Shown here: one piece after another, positions 1 to 12,700 of the stretch
How positions within the stretch are numbered: the first letter of the stretch is position 1
How the letters are laid out: every line of letters begins with the position of its first letter
DNA from: Todiramphus chloris collaris
Taxonomy: Eukaryota; Chordata; Aves; Coraciiformes; Alcedinidae
NCBI GenBank assembly: GCA_025345505.1
Contig: JANVCC010000040.1
Coordinates: 10,260,023-10,324,022 of the forward strand
Length of the DNA: 64,000 bases
Direction of reading: 5' to 3'
Program-made: the position numbers and the translations under genes
The notes under the pieces: model-generated
Told to the model about the DNA's origin: nothing
What the model saw: only the letters and a program-made list of their open reading frames with translations
Databases searched by the model: none

Positions 1-12
1 GTATTGCCCAGA

Positions 13-50
13 AATTTATCACTGTGGTCATAATTTATCACTGTGGTCAG
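13..50. repeat. 19-bp tandem duplication
   Basis: aatttatcactgtggtca followed by T at 13-31 and by G at 32-50: two copies differing only in the last base. Confidence 0.95.
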
Positions 51-3001
51 CTGAAAGCTGCCAGAGCAGGTCAGTCTTCAGGAGCTGCAGCAGGAAACAA
101 CCAAGTCCTGGCAAAAGCTGATAGGAAATTTTTTAGTTGAGCATAGTTTCATTAATGGGTTCACTTTGTGTCTGGGTGGGAAGTGAAAGCATGTGTCAAA
201 AGTCAGTATTTCTGGCAAGGAGAATGGCTTTATTCCTCTCTACCTGCAAGCTACTATAAAGCAGAAAATCACAAGGGGCAGGCTAAACAAAAGCATGTAC
301 AGTTGGAGAATTTAGTTACTGTCAGGTCTTTCATAAAAGTATTGAAGTTTATAAATTTCCTGTTCTTAACCTCCTAGATAGAGATGTTCTCATGCCCCAT
401 AGTCACATGCACCATCTATTCAAGACAACAGTGGATGCACAGAAAGGACAGCAGCCTTGGATACTACCTAATTTAAAAGTTAAAAGTTAAAAGCTAAAGA
501 AAGGTTAAAGCATGCTCTGCTCTCCACAGCAGCTGTACAGACCGTTCTTCAGATGGTCAAATGCATGGAGCTGACATACCACCAAAGTAGGGCCTGAGGT
601 ATTTGTTGTATCCCATGGTGAGGTTCTCAAATCCAGGGAGGGATGTTGTGTCTCTGCCATGCAAGTCGGGTATGAGACCCAGGGAGCACCTCCTGGGGAC
701 ACAAATCAGTACTGTTACATGTGGCCAGAGTGCTGGGCACATCTGGTGTGCAGCTGCAGCTGTGTTTCCAGCTTATGCTCAAACAAGCAAACAAACTGCA
801 TAAAATGCTTATTAAAAATAAGATGATAATTGAAATCATGAGCACTTGCTCACGTTGCTTATTTTGGCAGAATAATTTTCAGCTTGAAGAGACAGCAAAA
901 TGGCAGATTACCTCAGCCGATAGATAAAGGTTTGCACACATGGTAGCTTAAGGATGTTCTTAAAATGTCCCAGACAAATCAAGCAAGGTCTCTATAGTAC
1001 AAGTTTTAATAGCAACCCACAATCTCCCCCTTCCCACTTCTTTTCATGCAGTCGATATAAGCCACATGCATTTCTTTATTCCTCCTGAGACAAATCTTAC
1101 TGACCAACAGCTCCTCCTCCCTAATCACTAGTCCCCTAAAGAAGCTTCCATCCTCATGTGTTAGTGCCAGAAGCAAAACCTCCAAGTACGCCAAGAGAGC
1201 AACGGTGGAGCACCAGGCACTTCACAGTCACCAACCAAGCTCTGGGGGCTGAAGCACCCCAAGCTGCTGTGTGTACAGAGGGTTCAGCTCTGGATTACAG
1301 TGTCTGAATGAATGATTTGTGGATGGACAACAAAGTCTAGCACTTGGCATTATAAGACTGAAAGCTCTGTACCATCACATGGACAGCTAAAGAGACGGGA
1401 GCTTGGGCTGCAGAAAGGTGAGGTTTTTTTATGGCGCACTGTCACTGTGCTCACTTGCTGAAAATGTAAATGAGTGAATCATTAAGAGTTCATCGTTGCT
1501 TTCTGAAGGGCTGAAGGAGGTGGAAGGCAGTGCCTCTGTCTCTCCCCAGGGTCTCAGGACCACTGGTCTGTGCAGTAAAACTCCATAGTGTAATTACTAA
1601 AAGCACAGATGATAGGAGTTTTTTTCCCCTTCTGTTTCCCTTAAAGCTGGGTTAATAGCCCTTGGAGCTTTGCTGCAGGTTTTAGACCAAAAAGGATATT
1701 GCAGTAGAACTGAACCAGTTTGTGCACAGCATAAACATAAACCATTCAAAAAATTGAGGATTTGTAATTCCAGGGCTGGTAATGACACAGCTGGGAGCCC
1801 TGGGGTGAGGGGTGCATTTCCAGGGAAAACTGCAAACTGTTCTGGTCCTGGACAGAAAGTCAGGGGCTGTGCTGTCAGTGGACAGACTATGTCCTGTGGA
1901 CCCTGTGCAGACTGCTCTCTTCTATCCTACATCCCTTACTGTGCCTAACTTTCTTCGGATGGGCTGGATAATTGGAAGCATAGTTTCCTTTTGACCCACA
2001 TTATTTATATGAAACATAATTCAGTTGTTCCCTGTAACACAAAACAAACACTCCACTTACCTTTGAGTTGGAAGGAAAAGACACAGACTAAAGAAGCAAA
2101 AATAGCTGCAGAACATCTCTGGAAATGATTTCTGTATTTGCTTTTCTGCTCTGTGGAGGCAAAAAGAAAGACAAAGTTTGGTGGTTTAAGAAACACTAAT
2201 TTGAGGGAAGGGGACAGGGAAGAGAAATCCTGCACAGCCAGAACCACACGCTGTGTGGCATTTTAACATTCCTGACACGCAGCGGCTCCTGCCCTTTTTT
2301 CCAGCTTGTGTCATTTTTCAGCACTCTGCTATCTTAACACTTTCCACATAAAATACACTAGTGACAACTCGGGCCCTGAAGTCCTTGACAAGGTCACCAA
2401 ATTGTAGCTGCCACTTTATTTTAGACAGAGTTTTTCTTCTTTCAGCGTGGGATGTCTATTAGCTGATGTTGAGAATGGCACCATGGGAAGGGATTTATTA
2501 CACAGAGAAATGTTTAGGTAGTTCCTAGAGGCAGATAGACTCTGAAGCCAAGAGAGATGCTGCTCACATATAACAGATTGAGCATCTTTTAGTCCAGGGC
2601 TCCTCTAATCAGCTACACCGAAGTGCTGTAGCTCCGCACTCCATTAGCTCGTACCTGGGCTAAACCTGTGCTATTAATAGTAATGCTGGCAAGTCACTCA
2701 GCATGCAGTACGGGATGAAATCATTCCGTTTTAAATGGGTTTCGTTGACTTTTCTGGGAGTGAAACCAAACCCTGGCGTCTGGCCTGAGACTTCCATGTG
2801 CTCATTCTGGCCTTGGAGCTGGTGCCACAATAGGCAGCTCTCACCCGTGCTCTGCTCCACTTGGCATTTTTGCTGCCTGCCTGAAATGCCACACCAATTG
2901 CACACCTTTCCTTGAGTGTACTGCCAGGGCTCTGCCACATGCCTCCTGTGTGCTGCCACAGCGAGCTGCTGCACGATGAGGCACTGAGCACGACGCTGCC
3001 G

Positions 3002-3063
3002 TGGCTGCTGGGGGGAGATGGTTCCTCAGCCCTGGCTGCCGGGGGGAGATGGTTCCTCAGCCA
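3002..3063. repeat. 31-bp tandem duplication
   Basis: Units at 3002-3032 and 3033-3063 share the core ggggggagatggttcctcag and differ at two positions (ctgct/ctgcc and the last base). Confidence 0.95.
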
Positions 3064-5745
3064 GTGGCAGTGTGAGCTGTGTGGCCACACAATACTGCTA
3101 CGCTCTGCAGCGTGCCCTGTGTGTCAGAGATTTCCTGCAGATACTGGCAAGGCAACATCGTTCTTGGATGGATACCTGTCTTCCTCTTTGCTATCCTGTT
3201 ACATTCTGGGAATGACTATGCAAATGCTCAGTCCCTGTGCCTTCGTACCAGTGAGAGCGAGGTCCCAGCCTCAGATTCAGTGCCTGTCTCACCCTGCACA
3301 GTGGTTAGGGCTGCAACTTCAAACCTGGCTGTTCCATAGTTACCCAAACATCAGGGATGTTCTGCTTGAGTTTGGTTCTTCCTGTGGCGGTTCAACACAG
3401 CCCAGAGGACACTCTGCCTTCTCAGCCAGTTGTACAGCTCTGGTGCTGTGCCATGGGACAGCAGGACTCCAGGCAAGGAGAACATCTTTGCCCATACAGA
3501 GCTGGTAAAACCACCTGAACATTCAAACACCACAAATGCAGGGCCTCCCACTGGAAAAAGGATGTTTCTTGAAACAAAATATGCCCCAGTATCTGCCCAA
3601 CATCTGGATTCCTAACAAGGCTTTGCACTCCTATCTCTTTCTCTGAATATGGTGTTCAGATGTTTCCAGATGTTATCAAGTGCTCCTCACTATAATGTGA
3701 TGATGCAGAGCTAGAGAGAGAATCATTTACCCACTCACAGCAATATTAGACCACAATTCTGGTGGGAAAGAAGGAAGATTAGTCCAGGTAGTTTAAAGAA
3801 CCTCTTCCAGGAAGAAAGGATAATTTTACAAATCAGCATTTAGTTAAAGTGTGAGAATTCCTGAACTTCAGCTGAGGAACGCCTCATGGGCATCTTCCAT
3901 GACCATCTGTTTTGCACAGAGGCTGTCATTGTTGCATTTTGGTGCACCAGAATAAGTTCCTGGACAGTTCTGTTCTATCTGATCCTAGTTACTAAGATCT
4001 TACTTTGAAAAAAACAAGCCAAATTCTATTTATTTTGATGGCTAAGGGACAGAGACCTGTTGCATGGTAAAAAGCCTTTTGGGACCCTGTGGTGTCTTCA
4101 GTTAGCAGAAGTGCAGGGTGCACTGCAGTGGGTGCTACTGCTGTCTAGCAAACACAGCTGAAAGAAACCAGCTCAGGTAAATTTATAACTGCTGCTGCCA
4201 CAGACCCAAGTGAATTACACAGTCTCCATTTCTCTGCAATTCTGGTTGTTCTTTGCAAACAAGGCAAATCTTGTTTTCTTCCTTCAGAGGATGGCTGTGA
4301 AGAAAATAAATACATCAAACGCTGCGGGACAGACAGGGGTGTATCTGTAAGCACGGAAGAGAGGTAGAAACAGGGCACATCAAAGGACTCTTGGGCAAGA
4401 AAAAGGTGACACTGATGCCCAGAGCCAAATATAAACAACACATTTCTTTTAATCAATTAATACAATTGCAATTCTGCTTTTATAGTGCAGGAGCTTCCAC
4501 CAGAGGTTAGTAGCTTCATTAGCAAAGTATACAGGGTGGAAATTTTTGTAGGATTGTGTGTTTATGATTTGCTGCCCAGTACAGGATTTCAGCTTACTCT
4601 AATAGAAAAAAAAAAATCAAACACACAACCCTTAAGCACTGTTCAATCTGGGCATTTTACTCTGGTCAGTGAAAGCACAGCACAGGCAACACCGGAATAG
4701 CAGCAGTCATGAAGGTTGTTCTAGTGCAGCTGGTGGAAGCTTGCTTCCAATGCAAAATTTGTATAAAAATCATTCATTATGAACTCAGAGGTAATGAAAA
4801 CCTTGAGAATATAACTTGCTCAGCTCCCTGTTCTCCCTATTGGCTGTGAAAATTATACAAAGATGCAAGTACTATAGTAAAATAGATCCAACCAGAGCCC
4901 TCCGTGAAGTCCGTGTCCGCTTTCAGAGAATTTAATGAAATAATGCTCCTTTACGCCAGCCAAAAGCAGCAGGATATGTCTCCCACTACAGCTCAGTCCT
5001 TCATTCAGCTTTATGCCTCTGTCTTTGAAGAAGGGCTGGTTAGAGTGAAAACACAAAAGGAAGAAAAATTGTTGTCAATCACTTCAGTGATTCTGTTTAT
5101 AGGGAATGGGGTGCGAGGTGATAGAGATGTTCACCAAATGATAGCCAGGCTGCTCTGCACCACTGCCAGTGTAACACAGTGACAGGCTCCTCGTCTTGAG
5201 CCGTACTGAACTGGGAGGGAAGCCAGCAGAACCACTGCAGTCCTGCCTTACCTCCCACTTACCAGCTGCATCTCATCGCCCAGAGCAGATTGCTGTGTTC
5301 TCTGATTTTCTGATGGCTGATGACATTCCAATGCCAGGCAGTAGAAGCATTTATGAGAATCTAAAAAGCCGCTCAGAAAGCCAAACCCATATGACCAGCT
5401 TACTAAGCTCAAGGTAATCATTCACAAGGCCAAATTTTACTGGATCCTAATTGCTACGACTGCAGAACATGCAACACGGGCACGTGCGCACCTCAGAATA
5501 AAACCTGCCTAGGGAAGAGAGAGAAAGCTGAATAAATGCTGAAATAAAACTGGACTGGATTTAATTTTCCCATTTAAGTGTTGCCTCTACTTATTACACA
5601 AAGTTACAATTTTGATGATGGACTCGGGCATAATTTGTCTGTTCCCCTTGCCTCGCACTGTAAGCGAGAGCCCTGCAGAAAGCACTGTGAGCTGCTTACG
5701 CTGCAGGTTCAGCAGCATGGCGAGGCACAGGCGGTCCAGGGACAG

Positions 5746-5810
5746 CCTGCATCCCTCACCAGACCCTGCATCCCTCACCAGACCCTGCATCCCTCCCCAG
5801 ACCCTGCAGC
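5746..5810. repeat. 19-bp minisatellite, about 3.4 copies
   Basis: cctgcatccctcaccagac repeats at 5746-5764 and 5765-5783, a third copy with one change (ctcc for ctca) is at 5784-5802, and a partial fourth copy follows. Confidence 0.95.
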
Positions 5811-6712
5811 ACCCAAGACACCCGCACACCTGGGACCTCAGCCTGCCTGAGCCAAGCACAGGACGGACCACATCTGAAAATCATCAGCAACCATTTCCAC
5901 TGGGATGTTTTCACAAGTGCTCTGATTCCCAGGACAAGGTGTGACGGACATGGTGTGAGGATGCTTGTTTTCATCTCGGACATGGAGAGAGTGGATTGTT
6001 TGGCTTTGCCTTGGCTCTGCTCAAGAACCAGTGCAGCGCTGGCACCAGTTTCACAATTGCTCCTCTGCCCAGGTCCAGTTGTGTTAATCGGTGGCAACTG
6101 AGAGGGTGGACAGAGTCACAAACTCCCCTTTTGCTTCCTATATTCACTCCTGCAGAATAACTTTTCAGGAGAAAGCATCTCTATACCATCACCAGGAGTT
6201 TCCAGCCTCACGGCCACCTCCTGGCTGCACCATTCTGTGCAGAGCTTTCCTTGGCCACTGACATGAATGCAATAGTTGCCAAATACAATTACAAAATGAT
6301 GAAAGAGGCAAGCAGTGTCATACGCCCTGGAAACAGAGTTCGCTGGATTTGCCAAAATGTTACTTCAAGGTCAACTTGTTTATCTAGAAGAGGGATTTAA
6401 GACAGATATAATCTGTCTTCCCTTCTTTAATGTTTATGTTTTCCCCCTGCCCAGTCTGAACTGAGACCAGTTGTCTCATCTTGAAAGATGACTACTTTGG
6501 GGATATGTGTGGGCAGGGGATTTTTTGAGCAAAGTTTCATTGCATGACAGCTACTGTGAAAGTGTCAGGTATTCTGGTGATTTATTATGAGAGCTGTTCA
6601 AATTTTAACTTACTGACCAAAGAAATCATGAAAGGCTTTCATTTTCAGTCATTCTAAAATGATTGGCCTCTCAGTTTCCTCAGCTTTAAACTTTATCTTG
6701 AGCTTTTTGGTT

Positions 6713-6790
6713 AGTTTTTTTTGGTAGTTTTTTTTTTGGGTTTTTTTTTTTTTTTTTTTTAAATTTTTTTTTTTGGTTTTTTTTTTTTTG
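6713..6790. repeat. T-rich low-complexity tract
   Basis: About 78 bases, nearly all T, interrupted by GG, GGG and AAA; longest run about 20 T. No target-site duplication was recognised around it. Confidence 0.95.
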
Positions 6791-6799
6791 TTATTTAAA

Positions 6800-9700
6800 A
6801 CTTGTTCTTCCTAGGGGAAAAGATATTATTTGCTATCCTTTTAGCTTTTGAATGCTGAAAATCAGTTTGGGAAATCCTGGAGAAAGTCTGAAGCAACTAC
6901 AAGGGAGAGAATAGAGTTAACAACAGGGAAATGTTTTTTGCACAGCATTTTTATGCGAGCCACTCTTACTGGAAACCTTAGTTATTTGACAGTAAAATCC
7001 ATTTATACAGAACGCATTCCATTATTACAGAACTAAAGAGCTAGTGGGATCCTACCACATGTCAACAGATACTCAAGCTTACTCCTTGGCTGTTCAGGAC
7101 AAGAAGGGACATAAAGGGCACCTTCTTGCTCGAGGCAGTCCTTGCCATGGCTTGGTGCGCAGCTGACCCCCAGCACCACACAGCATCCAGCTCTCACAGT
7201 GGAACACGGGGAGCAGCACTTGCACCCACTGGTCGTTGGCAACCATCAGAGAGTCAGACCAACCAGCGTGGGACCAACCAACAATGGAACTTAAAACTAC
7301 AGAGCCTGCTCCTAATTTCATGTGGTGGTACCGCTAGCGGCACATAGTTGTCTCTACACAGACTTTACACATAGTACTACCCTTAGCACAGGAGAGAGGG
7401 GAACCAGGCATGCTACTGTTATGACATCCCACAAACTGCAGGTCTGATTCCCATCTTACTTATTCCAATGAAAGTCAGAAGCAGCTCCAAGATATAAGAA
7501 GGTTTTACAGAAATTAGTTTCAGTTCTTATGTAAGAAAAGTAAAATCACACCTGAGTAATGTTGATATGTTTTCAAGATGAAAACTCTCAACCTTCAAGC
7601 TACCTGTAGGATGTGGCAGCTTAGGCTCACATCTGCCCACCCAGCCTGGTATGCCAGTCTGCCTGCAGCTTGCAGGCCTCAGATCTTTAAATACATACCG
7701 AAAGTCTTGCATGATATCAAAATGAAGGTTTACAAGATTTACTTATGTGAAATAAATTATTCTGTTTGGTCAATTAATTTACTCTGTTTAAGCAAATCCA
7801 ATGTACGTCAAATTTATAAATAATTACAGTTTCATACAGAAATTTAACATGCTCCAGGCAGCTCATTTTCTCCTGCACCTTAAGCCTAAATCTAATCTCA
7901 ACTTGCCTGCAATTGTCAATCTCCAGTGGCTGCAGATCCATGAGCTCACAGCTGTCTGTGCTCAGTCATGTTGGGCAATCACTCCAGGTTTCATTCAAGC
8001 AGCAGACCTGCCCCTCACGGCAGGCAGCGATCCAGGGCTGGGTGCAGAAGGTTCATCTTCCCTCCTCCAACTGGCAGATGGATCACGAGCCCAGCAACGC
8101 CGCTTTCTATGATTTTGCTCTCTGCTTGCCAACCCTGTGATTGTAACCCTATATATACAGTCCCTCCCACCTCAGCAGTTCTGCTTGCTGAGGCTCCTCC
8201 ATTGTGTGTGTGCAGGTATTTTATGGCAGACATAATTATTCTTGTTCCTATCAGCTGAGACAAGCATGCACAGGATTAACTCCCTCATGGGACAAAGAAT
8301 AGTGTACCCTGAGTATCTTCTGAGCATGTAAAGGAGAGGATAATGACTGTAGGTACTTGTTACATTCACAGTAAATAAAGTGCAGGTGGTTTACTGAGTG
8401 CTCTGCTCAATTCTGGCTGTGCTAGAGGAGGAAAAGGGAAATAAAAGGTAAATATTGTGGAAAGATTCTCCTGCGAGCAAAATTTGGAAAAGAAGAATGA
8501 GAATGTGTCATTTAGACCGAATGGAATTAGGAGGGCACAAAGATAAAGGAATACATAGAGAAAATACATCAGACATTTTGTTTCTGGTTATTTATCAGAC
8601 CAAGGGCATGGCTGATGCACCAAAAGACTACAGCAGACACGCAGCCACAAAAGCCACAGTGAACAAACATGGAAATGTTTCTTTCAAACTTCCAGGTAAC
8701 AGATAAGTGTAAACTAAGAACCCTGCAGATGCAGTGGGTAATTTTGGATTGTTTTCCTTGCTCATCTTTGATGGCCACGACAAAGGGAACCTGTTTCCCT
8801 TGTAGTTCTCTGCTGCAGTTCTCTGCACTGTCTCCCGCAGTGTGCAGCACAGGCAGACCCGTGGGGCTGTTAAGCAACGAGCATGATTTAGTCAAGCAAT
8901 TGCTACGTGCTCTGTCCCACCCCTCCAGCAGGAAAAGCAGGAGGAACTCGCTGACCTCACAGAAGAGGAAAGCAGTGATGGACAGAATCACTTTATTTTG
9001 CCTTGGTTCTCACTGAGCATCTGCCTCCTTTGAGCCGATGGGTGTCGTGGCATGCCAACCTCAGCAGCCTTGCCGAGGAGGGGAAAGGCGCAGCGTGCTG
9101 AAGGGAGGGGGTAAGGATGGATAGAGCTGCCAGTAACTCATTAATTGAGGGCTTGACAACACACTGACAAATGAGCACGTAAGAAAAAACTATCAGATGG
9201 GGCCCCAAGGAGCACAGTTCAGACATAATCATTCATCTTACACATATATTAGTCTGAATTTCTGTAGGGCAGTGAAACGCTCCTCTCTGCAGTAAGTTTT
9301 AGGGGAAAACCAGCCATGCCATGCCCTAAATGCCTCCACAGCACGCTTTTCCCCAGCACATTTATTTTGCTCTTGCAGGCAGCACAGTCAAAGCTGCACT
9401 GCAGTTGCACATCCTTCCACACCAATGTTAATTTTGCCTTAAATATTAAGAATTTAGCTTTTGGTAGATAAGTGCTTTTACCTGTTACATTAAGAAGAAT
9501 AATTTATATGTGAATAAATAAAGCTTTATACTCAAAGCCAGTGAACACATCCACAATAGGCCACTGCAGCTTAGTATAAACAATCCTTCTTCCTTTACAA
9601 CACTTTTAAAGCTGTCACGGTACTTTGGCATGGCTAAAGCCAACACCTAAATAATACCTAAAGGTATTTAATCTGGATTCACTTTTATGTTACCTTGTTT

Positions 9701-12700
9701 TTAAATGTCATTCAGCACCATGATTCTTAGTGCAACGTGCCGTTTAATGTAGCAGTAGACCAAGAATGTTTTTTGTTTGGGTGTCTATTCTTTTAAAATC
9801 ACTCAAGAAATAGTGTAAGTGTTCCCAGTTTCTAAGAACAGAGAAATTAAGGTACACAGAGGTCAAGAGTTATTTGTCTCTCAACTATTCTTAGTAACAG
9901 TCAGACTACCTGGCAAGATGAACAAGCCTTCTGCAGAACACACGCTGACACTTTATCACTCAGATCAGTACCAATTTCACACCTTTTCAGGAAATCCTGC
10001 TCAGCAGCAAGGCTCCTGTGCCCACACAGGCCTCACAGCCTTTCCCCACGCTGCCCTCCGAGCCCGGCCGCGCGGGAGCAGCAGATCTGCACTGCTTTAT
10101 TCTCCCCCTCATTTCATTCAGAGCCATTTAGGCAGGTGCTGAACCCTGCTCCCGGGTGGCATGGCCATGTGGCCCCGTGGCCACAAGCGTTGGTCTGAGG
10201 AGCAGTGGCTTTATTTAAGATAATCCTTTGTAGGAGCGATCGTCAATAACTGCTAACGTACTCCCGAAGAGACACAGATCAATTGACAGAGTGTTATAAC
10301 CCCTTAAAATATTAATGCCCTATCAGGGAGACAATTTCACTGGGCCTAGGGACTCTTCCATTATTAGAAATTATGCCCCAGCCCTAAATAAATTAACTCA
10401 ATAAATGTCTTACCATGAATACAAATTCCTGCTTAAGGCTTGCAAATAAAATGATTTAGAGCTGTTCTCTGAGGAAAGATGAAGTGTTTAAACTTGCAAA
10501 AGAGGAAGGGCTACCACATCCATTAGTCTTTTGTTTTAAATGGACTTCTGTTTTTTAAACTGAAGGCATCCCTTTCAGAAAGTCAGGGGAAAATCTTTGG
10601 AAAATTGAATTGTTACATTTTCTTACTCTGGGCTGCAGTTTCAGTTCTGCAAATACACAGATCTCTGCTCAAATCCCGCGGCAGCTCTGGGGCCGAGACC
10701 ACACCAGCCTCGGGCAAGGGCTGCCCAACACCATCAGCTCCACATCCCTGCGGGACACAGGGGCACAGCACAGGGCACGAGGAGGAGAGGGCTGGTGGCC
10801 CTGGTCAGCGGCAGTGCTGCCTGCTCACCTCAGTGCTGGCAGCCTGGGCACAGGCCACCGGCTCCGAGAAACTTAATCTGGATCCCCGAAGCTGCAGGGA
10901 GCCATTCTGCCATTGCCCCAGGGTTGACTCTTGGCAAAAGGGGGCTCTTCTCATTGCTTCCTGCAGCCGTGACTGCATGCTGCTGGCACTGGGAGGGCAC
11001 TGGGCTCCTGAGAAAGGGAAGCTGAGCAGAGCTGCCCAGCAGCAGCTACTAACCCAGAACACAAAACTGACTCTGCAAAGAAACGTAACATGGTGCTGCC
11101 TGCCCTGGGGGGAAGCTGCGAGCTGCTCTCAGGGCACAGGGTGCAGCAGCAGCCTTTCAAACCTGAAAAACCACTTTTATCCTGTAACAAGCTCAGCTGG
11201 CCATTACTTATTCCGGGTTAGATAACGCAAGCCATGCTTTGTGTAACTTCTTCGGTAACATTGCCCTTAGTGCTGAGAATAGATGCCAGGCCAGGCCATG
11301 ATGCTCACCTGGCCTCAGGTCAGGTCACCTAAGCTTCACAAAGCCTGATGCGACACTGGTTCACTCAGTGGGAGTCTTGCAGTCTGCAACAACCCCCATC
11401 TTCTACTTACATATGCCTAAAAGACACCACAGTTCACAGGCTGTCCATTAATAAAGCTTCAGCCTTAGTGGGAGTTTATAATTTTGACAAACCATAAAGC
11501 ATACTCCAGCCCATTCATCATCCCAAGCCCCTGTCAAAGAGTTTGCCCTCTGCATGTCAATGAATCGACTGTAGCAGGGTGAAAGCCACCACATCACATG
11601 GAATTAGAGCTGTATTTCACAGCCTGTTGTTTCAAGAAGAGCACTGCAGCTCTGCATTCTTTTACCAGTCTCTGACCTGCCAGGATGAACCCCAAGCAAG
11701 AGCAGAGTAATACCTTGGCTGCCTGTTGTGCCTACTCCCACCATTTGCCTTCCTGGCCACAGATTTTTAGAGAAGTTAGACATGCACAGCCACACCCCCG
11801 GAGACACGGAGCCTTTTCTGTGCACTGCCCTACCGTAACCAATGCATCACTTCAGAAATGGATTTTCTCAGGTGAACACAACCTGTTGTGCTTGATCTGC
11901 ACTGTCCTTAAGGACAGGACAGCCCTGGACAGGTAGCCTGCAACATCAGGAGATGTGTAGGTAGCACCCCATGGCTTGGCTACCTGCCGGCTGGCAGCTG
12001 CCAGATGTCCCTGCCTGCCTATGGAACGGCCTTATGGCAAGAGGAGGCAGACCTGGATCCGTGCTGCAGCACAAGACAAGCACGACATTTCCCCAAAGGA
12101 TATGCATCAGCTCAAAATACAGTGTAAAGACACACACATTCCTAAGACACTGCAAGCGAACAAGTGCCTCTTCCAGATAATAATCACTGGGAACACCATG
12201 GGAAGGATAAAATCTGTGTCTTGTCTTGGTGTTCAGGTATCGATTAGATGAGATCTTTGGTTTGCTAGTTAAGAGCACACATCTCTCAGTCCTGGCTTAA
12301 GAAAATCAGAGCATAGCTCAAAAATGGATGCAATGTTTCCAGTTCTTACTTTTCAGTTTGTCCATACATCCACAGTTCAGTCCTAAACTGCAAGAAACAC
12401 ATAAAAGATGCAAGTCTAGATGAAAAAAACAGCCACACTGATTCCACTCAGATGAATCAGAAAGGTTTGTAGAAGAGACCATAAATTGAACTTCTTTGCC
12501 TTAGAGATTCCATCAAAAGCCACCCACAGAGACAATTAAACACAGGGGCTTTTACAAGCAACTCAGGGAGGTTGCCGTGGTGGCAGCCTTCTCCTCACCA
12601 TCTCCTCTTTGTTGCGTTGACTGCACTCGTACCTGTTGTTGATTTCCCAGCTGATGCATCAGTGAACTGTTGGCTGGTGGCACCACTCTGCCCAGCAGCA

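Larger units (their letters stand above)
1..6700. other. intergenic DNA, no gene recognised
   Basis: Downstream side of KCNIP1. Open frames here (longest 198 aa, plus strand 2912-3508) overlap each other in several frames and match no family I know. Contains three small tandem duplications listed separately. In human the next gene downstream of KCNIP1 is recalled as GABRP; no exon resembling a pentameric ligand-gated channel was seen. Confidence 0.7.

Noticed and set aside
2912..3508. 198-aa plus-strand open frame
   Set aside because: It spans a tandem duplication, has overlapping frames on both strands, and shows no recognisable domain, splice structure or codon pattern of a real gene.
6713..6790. 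poly(T) tract as the tail of a retroposed gene copy
   Set aside because: No coding similarity was seen on either side and no target-site duplication was recognised. It is better described as low complexity.
10605..11225. 206-aa plus-strand open frame, the longest in the window
   Set aside because: It lies in locally GC-rich DNA with few stop codons. The translation is a low-order Ser/Gly/Cys/Leu mix with no known motif, and comparable frames occur on the opposite strand.
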